Shown here piece after piece: positions 57,201 through 64,000 of a stretch of 64,000 nucleotides of DNA. The DNA lies in NCBI GenBank assembly GCA_948470475.1, contig OX419343.1, positions 10,236,879-10,300,878 of the forward strand, in the 5' to 3' direction. Position numbers and translations under genes: made by a program. Positions within the stretch are counted from its first letter, which is position 1; every line of letters begins with the position of its first letter. A model generated the notes under the pieces. The model saw nothing but the letters and a program-made list of their open reading frames with translations, had not been told where the DNA came from and did no database searches. Origin of the DNA: Galaxea fascicularis (Eukaryota > Cnidaria > Anthozoa > Scleractinia > Euphylliidae).

Positions 57201-60200
57201 GGGCAGGGTTCTGTAGTTGAAAAGCTTACTTTTTGGTGACAATCATACATGTACGCCATGCACAATGTCTCATTCAGATAAAAGGTTCCAGATGCACCAT
57301 AAACTGCAAGCAGTCTCTCTTTTGCTTTAAAATCTGTGGAACGAGCCACGGAATGAGCGTGAACGTGAGATGGGAGCCGCCAGTCACTAGTTTCACGGCT
57401 TCACCACTCCCATCTTGCATTCGTGCTCGTTCCATGGCTCATTCCACAGATTTTAGAGTAAAAGAGAGATTGCTAGCAGTTTCTGTTTTGCTAACTACAA
57501 GAGACTGTAAGAAGCGAAACAAGCACTGACTTGTACTCGGCTTCATTGCTTGCATATGGCATTTGCGCTCGTTCTACAGATTTTCGAGAAAAGAGAGACT
57601 GCTTGCAGTCTAGATGCACCATAAAAAAGTCTCCAGCTGAGGGTAATACAACTAAACAGAATGAATAATAAATATATTATCATCAAAACCAAAGAAAATG
57701 CAAAAGCACCACTCATACACTGTATGAATTCATGTGGTTTGTGGTTTACATTGATTGTATACCAACCTGACCTTACAATTTAACAACTTTTTTTCTTCAT
57801 TCACTGTTTGTAAGTTAATTAACGTATTCCTACATGTATGTTTTGTACAAACAAGCTTGCACTGACAATCACAGAGAGTTTCACCTTGCCATGCATTTGT
57901 CTTTTGACGTTTATTTTTTGTTGGTTAAGTTTTACAAAATAATTAATATTTAACACGTATGTTTATCAGATTCAAATCATAATCCTTAGTGAATACACGT
58001 ACTTTGTTGAATTATCACTGTGCTGAAATTAAGGCTGTGTCTCTCTCTATGTCTATCTCACAGCCAGTCGGACATACCTGGCCAGTCCAACACAGAGATC
58101 ATAAAACGGACCTCAATTTACTATACCAGACCAAAGACTCAACCTGTAGCAGAAACCTCGCTCTCTGTCAGCTCTATTGCACCAAGCACTCGGATTGCTT
58201 TGTCTCCTCTAAAACCTTGTAATATAGACACAACAAAACCCCAGGTTACCTCCAGTGTGAGGAAACAGGTGGCCTGGGCAGACCAAGGTAATGATTGGTT
58301 AACATCAATTATTGTACATGTGTTAGTTTGTCTGTGGTTACAAGAGTATACTTTGGGTCTCATTTTGCTCCTGAAGACTATACCTATGCTATTTCTGATC
58401 ATCACACAGGTACATGTAATAGTTTAGTATTAAACATACAACTCCCCTCCCCTTCCCTGCCTCCCTCCCTTCCCCACCCCCCTTGTCCCCTGATATTTCC
58501 CAAAATGGAGAAAAATGCCGAAAACCTCTTCCTCATTGCCTACTTTTACACTGAAAAAAGCTGACAGCAAGAATACCGTAATTGAGCCAACTGAGAAATA
58601 TTTCTTGTTGAAATTAAAGTATTTATTAATCTTCGTCTGTGGTGCATCTTGTTTGCTAGTTTCTTTAACACTTGTGTACTGTAAGTTGAAAACATGATTT
58701 CTCCTAACTGTTCAAGACATACGTAAAGAACCTCTTCCCAGTGGAGAAGATCTAAATTACAGGTAAAACTCATTATTTACAAACTATTGTGCAAGCGTTC
58801 CAATATTCAACTTTATTTTCAGCTCCCGCGAGCAACCCATTCGACTTCCAGCCAGACGTCAATGCACTGCAGAGTATTTTGAGCAACATTGGAGTGGGCG
58901 ATAGCCAGACGCATGTTCGAAACAGTGGTAGAGTGACTCTAGGAGGTGGAAGGCTTACACCTTACCGGAGAGGTCGTCAGGTATTTAGGGAGGTAGGTTG
59001 AATTGCTGTAAACTGCACTGATACAAGTTGCGTTCATAGAGCTCTTATTTGCCTTCAACAGGTCTTTTAGTAAGATTTAAAGGACGTGAATGCCTCTGTG
59101 ATAGTAGGCGGCTGTGACAATCGAAGCAGTCATTTAGCAGGTGATTCGATGATCCACAGCCGCCAGAGCTCCTACGGCTGTGAGTTACATTACAAGAACT
59201 CCAGACACCTATAGTGACAAACTTTTGGCAATCATTTTATATATTCTTTAGAAATAGTAATAAAGCAGAAATAGCGTTTTCCTTGCAATGAAAGACCAAA
59301 GAAGCTAAAGAGTAACAACAAGCAAACTGTGAGCAAGCTTGTACGTGCTTACAATCTTCTGCGTGTTCCAGTATTTGACTGATGTGCAATTGTCAAATAC
59401 GCAGACACTTTCACTGTATACGCATTTTCTCACAGATGCGTCTAACACGCAATTTTATTGCTGTTGTTGTTTTAATTTATGTATATTTTTATCGCAATGG
59501 CTTAAACCGTAGTCAGTGTCTTTCATTATTCAAACATAACTTGGTTGGTACTAGGAACCCACCAAAAGAACTTCAATTTATTATACGGGTCCTAAGCGAA
59601 CACGACCAAGTCCCAGGGGCCCTGGGATCCGGCAGACATCTGTTTTAAGGTCAGTACAACCGGCGAAAGCAGCAACATCAACGAGCGCTGAAAGTTGCGA
59701 GGTCACCTACAATCCTTTCGTGACAGTTGTTGGCAAACAAGGTATTCCTGAGCAAGGTACGTGTAAGATACAATTATTGTTTGGTGATGATATTCGTACT
59801 CATACCAATTTTTCTTGGACCATTCTGTCCAGGGGTCATCCCTATGTGAAGCACCAACCCAAGGGCCGCACTGGGGCAGGTCACGGCCAGGGTTTGTTTC
59901 GTCCCAAGTGGTTGAAAGTCGGTGAAAGTCCTTGAATTTGAAAATAACAATTCAAGGCCTTAAAAGACCTTGAAAATTGCAGTCGGTGCTAGAAAGTCGT
60001 TGAAATTTGTTGCCAAATTTTTTATCCAACGAAGCTTCTCAAGTGTCTGATACTAAAATCGGCGCACTCTCTGCTTTGAGCGTTTGATGTGGCATTATAT
60101 TGGCTTGATTATTTTTTTTCCCTCCTGGAATCCTTGAAAACTGGAAAACTGCGTCCTTGAAAGGCCTTGAAAAGTCCTTGAAGTTTTGCTCGAAAAAAGT

Positions 60201-63200
60201 GCACGAACCCTGTTCTTCGACGTCCAACATAATCAATTATGAAGGGTTGTGAGACGGGGCCTTATTTGTGACGTAAACTTGGGTTTTTGAACATTGAAAG
60301 GTAAATTTGCTTACTGACCCATTCGAGCAGGGAAATAATCGCTTTTGTTTTATTTCTTTGTTTTTTGTTTTGTTGCTGTTTATTTATAGTAGCTTCCATT
60401 TAGTGAATATGACAAGAGACACTAAATGAGGGACTAACGTACGGACTCGAAGTCCCAACGAGGTCAGCCTCACTTTGCTGAATAGAACAGGCCAGCACTA
60501 GGGGTGGTCACAGCCAGGGTTCGTTACGTCCCTAGTGGTTCTTTAACGTCCCACGGAAACAATTGTAAAGGATTGTGAGACGGGACCTCCGATTTATCGT
60601 CCTTATCCGAGAAGACTATAAAGGCTAACCATTTGCAGATGTCATTGCAAAGGAAGCACTTTCTCCTCAGTTATTTAAAGACCCTGAGTGTTGGTCTGGC
60701 CGGGGTTTGAACCCACGAACTCAACCAACTGAGCTAACCGGTCGGCGGTTTACTGTTGTTGTTTACTTTTTGTTGCTTGCCTTTGGTTTTTAGTTTTTAT
60801 GTATTTCTTTTTATGCTTGTTTCTGCCGTAAATTTTCTCAGTTTTTTAAGTAACAGTACTGTTGTGACCCAAAGATCAACGTACAGGGTGTGTAACCAAC
60901 AAACTCTTCCTTGTCTTTTACCTAAAGGATGAAGGCCAATTCCCAAGGTTTTTCCGTTCATTGTTTCGTCGCCATGGTAATTGTTACACCTTAAATATAT
61001 TACGTGGTGCACTGGGCATTCCTTTTCTCGTGATCTGATTTAAGTAATATGAAAAAGATATTGTATAATGACTTACCCATGGTTAACCTTACTTTCTGTT
61101 TCTTTTTATTTTGATGAAGATGAGAACGATCCAATCTCCAGCTTAGCTGCCAGGCAGTCTCCCACAGGACGAACAACCCCAATCTCCCAGCCTGTCACTG
61201 GCAATCCTCTGCCCACACCTGCTCGAAGACTGGTTTCAACTTCCCAGCCTTCCGCTATCAAGGTTCAGCCAAATTGGGCAGATATCTTTACACCACAGAG
61301 AATCACCAATACCCAGGAATCTGTCGTTCAAGCAAGTGGTTCTCAGTCGTCCTTCGATGTGTTACAAACCCCTGGCAGAAAACGACCTTTCTGTGAAGGC
61401 ACGTTTACGCCACAGCGTGAAATAAGTGAAATAAAAAATTCTCAAGGACAAATCAGCTCCGCTTTCGCAAGTTCTTCCACGGTGTCCCTCCGTCGGCCTC
61501 TAGTGGACTCGAATGCACAGCCTCAAAGAACATGTTTTTGTACTCCACAACATCCAGCATGGAACGCAGGCCAGTCTTTAACAACTCAGTCTGCAGACTT
61601 AAAATCCCGCCATGCACCTCCAACCCCTCAAGTCTGGCGTCCTCAAAGTAGTTCCCAAGCCCCTTCTCACTTACAGGCTAGTTCCAATTTCTCTGCAAAG
61701 GCGCTGTCCTCACCAGCTCGACAGGGTCCTCAATTTTCTCAGCAGCTTTGGTCGGAGATTTTTACCCCCCAACGTGTTCCTCATATTCAATGTTCGGACC
61801 GCATTCAGTGTACGGCTGCCTTCCCCTCGAATGATCCTCCAGCCACTCCTTTGCGTCAAGCAATGCCTGTATCCCAGACCTCGTGTTCCAGACAACAGTC
61901 CCAAGTTGGTGGATCAATCCTTACACCAAACCCCGGCAATCCAATCCAAGGTCAGATCTCCAGACTGAAGTGTTCTGCGGTTCAGGTGACTAGTTTTCAG
62001 CCCTCTGGCGAAACAGAAGTATCCTGTTCATTGACCGAGGACAGGCAGCCACAACAAATACCTGCGATGGACAAGGGACACATCGAATCGTCTCCAGCAA
62101 AGGTATTTTTAAGACTAAAATGAACATCAATTTTTTCAGGTTACCACTTTGAATTAGATTTTCCCTTGCTCAAATGATACTAAAATTTGCATGGTAGTTT
62201 CCCTTGAAATAAGCCGATCTAAAGGGGACTAGGTTGGCACAAGTTCACCGTGACAAGTGAACTGATCAGAGATCTTTAGCTACCGGTTTTTCCAAGATTA
62301 CCGCAAACCGCAACCCTCAAAATATCACATGACTTTGGCCTTGCCGTCACGTTTGACGTTTGCGTTTCCCGTTTTTACGGCAAGCACCCCTTCCAGCGGT
62401 AAGTGAGATACAACAGAGTTTTTAGGCAACTTGAACTTAAGGACCCCACGTTTAAGGCTGAAGGATTGGTCCTTGCGTACCTAAGCTCCTTAAATAATAA
62501 CCATTTTTGTCGTTCCACGGTGACATATTTAAGAGTTTTTGGACGTTTCACGCGACGTTGTGAGAGTAAATGGAAAACCAAACATGGCGCCAGCAACACA
62601 TGTTTTTGGGAAAGAGCGCGAACGTCTTACTAAATGCTCAGAAACGTCCTTACCTCTGACGGCAAACAGCCAACCTCAAACTTCAGTTTGCAGTTTGTGG
62701 TCGAGGGAACAAACCCGCAGCTAAAGGTCTTTATCTGACTTCAATTTTCTCCCAGGAGGAAGAGGATGTGGCGAGACTTGAGCGCCAAGCACTGGAAGAC
62801 CTAGGCCTGCTTCACATCAGTGAGTTGTCTCATGAACAAACCATTGCTATTTCATCATCTGCGAGTCTTGGTAACAACAGCAGCTCACTTCGTTCGGCCG
62901 TCTCAGACACTTCCATGCATCGGTGCGATTCCGATTTTCCAAAAACTGTAACAACTCGTAGGCAGCCAGGTTGTCGCCATGTACCCACCATTGCCCCCGG
63001 CACGGTTGCGGAGAACACCATTCAACAGACGAGGTCTCCTACAAGCAGCCTTTCTCTAAGGTCGGCATGTTCATCTTCAGACACAGACACTTATGTCCAA
63101 CGAAAAACGACTACAAATACCGAGTTGTGTTGGGTGCCAAATGGTGCCTATGATTCCACGAGCGCATTCCAGCCAGTCTCGTCCGCTTTCCGACGAACCC

Positions 63201-63551
63201 CGACGGCTTTAGCCAAGGAAGCTCTGCTAGACATGGAAGTCGCTACCTACATGTTGGCTGGTGTAAGTCCTGTAGAATGTAGAGAAAGAGCGGCGAACCC
63301 GCTGGTCCGAATGTTTGAAGAGAGAGATTCAATGGTGAGTATGCTCTGGACGAGTGAAAGAAAGTCCAGCGTTTGAATTAGCTTTAGAAAACGATCTTGT
63401 TCTAGAAATATTACAAGTCATGTTTCACTCATGCGCCACTCTTGTGATGAAGCGTCTGGTTTACCGAAATAAATCTTAGATGACCCTCCTAATCACTTCT
63501 TTTTTCTTTCTACAGCATTTCCTGCCAATAAACAGATACCTTTGCTTGTAG
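45235..63551 (+). CDS. TROAP: Tastin (trophinin-associated protein) homologue
   Basis: Exons with matching phases: 45235-45284, 46258-46297, 47759-47804, 53943-54044, 54316-54348, 56152-56319, 56911-56963, 58064-58287, 58823-58980 (or 58992), 59555-59756, 61120-62102, 62756-63334, 63516-63551 (TAG). The start is upstream. N-terminal part is basic with IPVPLKKGKENTDP and APDFSKLHRKWEDQL. Two copies of an (L)xxILSNxG(I/V) helix follow; human tastin has one such motif. Two KRTSIYYT(R/G)PK motifs lie in separate exons. The large exon has repeated FTPQR motifs. The C-terminus (ALLDMEVATYMLAGVSPVEC, NPLVRMFEERDSM, HFLPI) matches the conserved tastin end. Known role of the family: spindle and centrosome integrity in mitosis; mostly disordered. 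A DIRS element sits antisense in intron 3. Confidence 0.82.
46554..46847. mobile_element. MITE, GGCCGTTCCGAAATTC family, complete
   Basis: About 75-bp arms: ATTGGCCGTTCCGAAATTC at the left and its diverged complement ending GGGCAAT at the right, both continuing through GTAATCGATAAATTGAC. Complete reference copy for the halves at 38378 and 43826. Lies in intron 2 of the tastin gene. Confidence 0.85.
49368..52172 (-). pseudogene. DIRS RT / RNase H / tyrosine recombinase, damaged
   Basis: A single 881-codon frame ends at a TAG (49527-49529). RT blocks: SIDLKDAYYSVP (about 119-130), LPNGLSCAPRKF (153-164), catalytic YIDD (185-188). RNase H: LNTDASKLGWG (D351), E383, MIDN (D408) and NIQADLESR (D459). 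From about 551 the normal RT/RH continuation (HWPTQAWFP...) is found one frame over, so a small indel has fused RT/RH to the recombinase frame, which usually is a separate overlapping ORF. The recombinase has its first arginine (TGQRCQTL, R767), but the His box reads GNSGRS then a stop where (G)HSxRxA is normal. Past the stop the frame goes on to FARYYNKP with the nucleophile Tyr and ends at 49368. RT looks intact; the recombinase does not. Confidence 0.85.
52299..53491 (-). CDS. DIRS gag-like protein
   Basis: About 400 codons, highly charged, with a proline-rich N-terminus (VRPPGDNSGPPSQIHDPPG), a basic segment RTTSRKRRNSGSS with following acid residues, a central helical part (WAPLNAAQRKADLRMANLQQ, LLGHAAHELSHLRREKLKP) and a basic tail RKKYDQSQKKGQKK. 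This matches the gag-like ORF1 of DIRS elements, which packages element RNA. No ATG opens the frame: the upstream sequence has a likely intron with GTAAGTACTAAC donor/branch text at about 53554 and a CCCCTTTAG acceptor at 53492, so the coding part probably begins after a splice or at a non-AUG codon. Confidence 0.75.
54349..56151. other. Tastin intron 5, nothing recognised
   Basis: Contains ACATGTAC-rich AT sequence typical of this locus. A plus frame at 55423-55623 is open but not protein-like, and skipping it keeps the splice phases consistent. Confidence 0.4.
57299..57620. repeat. Imperfect inverted repeat in tastin intron
   Basis: GCAAGCAGTCTCTCTTTTGC and AAATCTGTGGAACGAGCC at the left recur in reverse at 57425-57475 (GGCTCATTCCACAGATTTTA, AAAGAGAGATTGC) and again at 57570-57612. 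Probably a MITE with a duplicated end. Confidence 0.6.
59940..60200. repeat. CCTTGAAA-rich repeat
   Basis: At least seven CTTGAAA/CCTTGAA words between 59940 and 60190, most followed by GGCC or GTCC. Low-complexity dispersed repeat in the intron after 59756. Confidence 0.5.
60385..60477 (-). mobile_element. LINE 3' end, severely 5'-truncated
   Basis: Reverse complement of 28397-28489, the 3' untranslated end of the LINE (GTAGCTTCCATTTAGT, GAGGGACTAAC, GGACTCGAAGTCCCA). Shows that the family has retrotransposed at least twice in this window. Confidence 0.85.
60490..60747. mobile_element. SINE, second copy
   Basis: Same family and orientation as 26131-26572. It has a deletion near the tRNA-related end: the segment between GAACCCACGA and CTCAACCAACTGAGC is shorter. 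Inserted directly beside the LINE end. Confidence 0.75.
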
Positions 63552-64000
63552 TCAAACTGCGGCGAAATGCTTGACTTTTCGTGGATGCTAAATTCCTCAA
63601 GGACGAAGAGGCTAAATAAGTCTCATTTGATAATTACAAAAAAAAAAAGGAATGATTCAACGTGGAGAATTGCCCAAGAGCTTGGAGCGAATCGGGTAAA
63701 ACATGCCGCTGAACATTACAACAAACCTCCTAACCTCCGCTTCTAAATTTGATGCCACTGAAAGACGTATTAACTTCAACTCGACAGAACTAACGACCGC
63801 GTCAGCTCACATCAGTATGGAGTCAGGAAAACCCAGTTCTCCACAAGCATAAATTAATTAATGATAAGACTGACGACAGCAGATACGCATGACAGTCATG
63901 ACAGACAGTCATGCGCGGTGTTTGTTTTGATGCATCTTGTCCAAAGAGTCAGATTCGGACCCGAAGGCAGCTCAAAGTCTGTTTTCGGGCTATCAGTTGT
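63552..64000. other. 3' flank of tastin gene
   Basis: Non-coding; contains an A-run at about 63640 but no clear AATAAA signal close to the stop. A short GACAGTCATGACAGACAGTCATG repetition lies at 63890-63913. Confidence 0.4.

Overview
This is an animal nuclear genomic window. Intron-exon genes with GT/AG splice sites, low gene density, AT-rich non-coding DNA and a very high load of mixed transposons are visible on both strands. The protein families (a C-type lectin/EGF/TLDc protein, a CARD/coiled-coil protein, cnidarian-style Penelope, DIRS and LINE elements, and small inverted-repeat elements) suggest an anthozoan, most likely a stony coral. That placement is inference; no rRNA, mitochondrial or other marker gene is present.

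Three host genes can be reconstructed exon by exon with consistent splice phases. (1) Plus strand, 3134-9508: the 3' part of a gene for a C-type lectin domain, a calcium-binding-type EGF domain and a TLDc domain; every internal intron is phase 1. (2) Minus strand, 29729-20661: a CARD domain, then long coiled coil, then a C-terminal discoidin-like (F5/8C/galactose-binding) domain, a probable cytosolic death-fold adaptor. One extra base in a G-run breaks its second coding exon. (3) Plus strand, 45235-63551: a homologue of tastin (TROAP, trophinin-associated protein), thirteen exons recognised, 5' end not found. A complete DIRS retrotransposon lies antisense in one of its introns.

The rest is mostly transposon-derived. 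1-3100: Harbinger-like MITE and a LINE reverse-transcriptase fragment. 6.2-9.1 kb (inside the lectin/TLDc gene): MITE, TTA microsatellite and a scrambled Penelope-like element. 11.4-11.8 kb: a tRNA-like SINE head beside a perfect 49-bp-arm hairpin. 14.1-19.9 kb: a 5.8 kb unit with 27-bp terminal inverted repeats, 10-bp tandem arrays and an apparent 6-bp target duplication. 20.1-20.65 kb: LINE 3' end. 25.75-26.9 kb: a TTAA-flanked element with a THAP zinc-finger exon, split by a SINE. 27.1-28.8 kb: a LINE nested in another repeat. 34.1-38 kb: remnant exon, Tc1-like N-terminal fragment and long direct repeats. 38.4-44.6 kb: nested inverted repeats with hAT-like and Mutator-like non-autonomous elements and a zinc-ribbon/integrase-type pseudogene. 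48.9-53.7 kb: DIRS element. Stretches 29.8-33.6 kb and 11.8-13.4 kb show nothing I can name.

The gene products do not form an operon or obvious shared pathway. The two most biologically suggestive are the CARD/coiled-coil/discoidin-like protein (innate immunity or cell death, by domain content) and the secreted lectin/EGF/TLDc protein (extracellular recognition).
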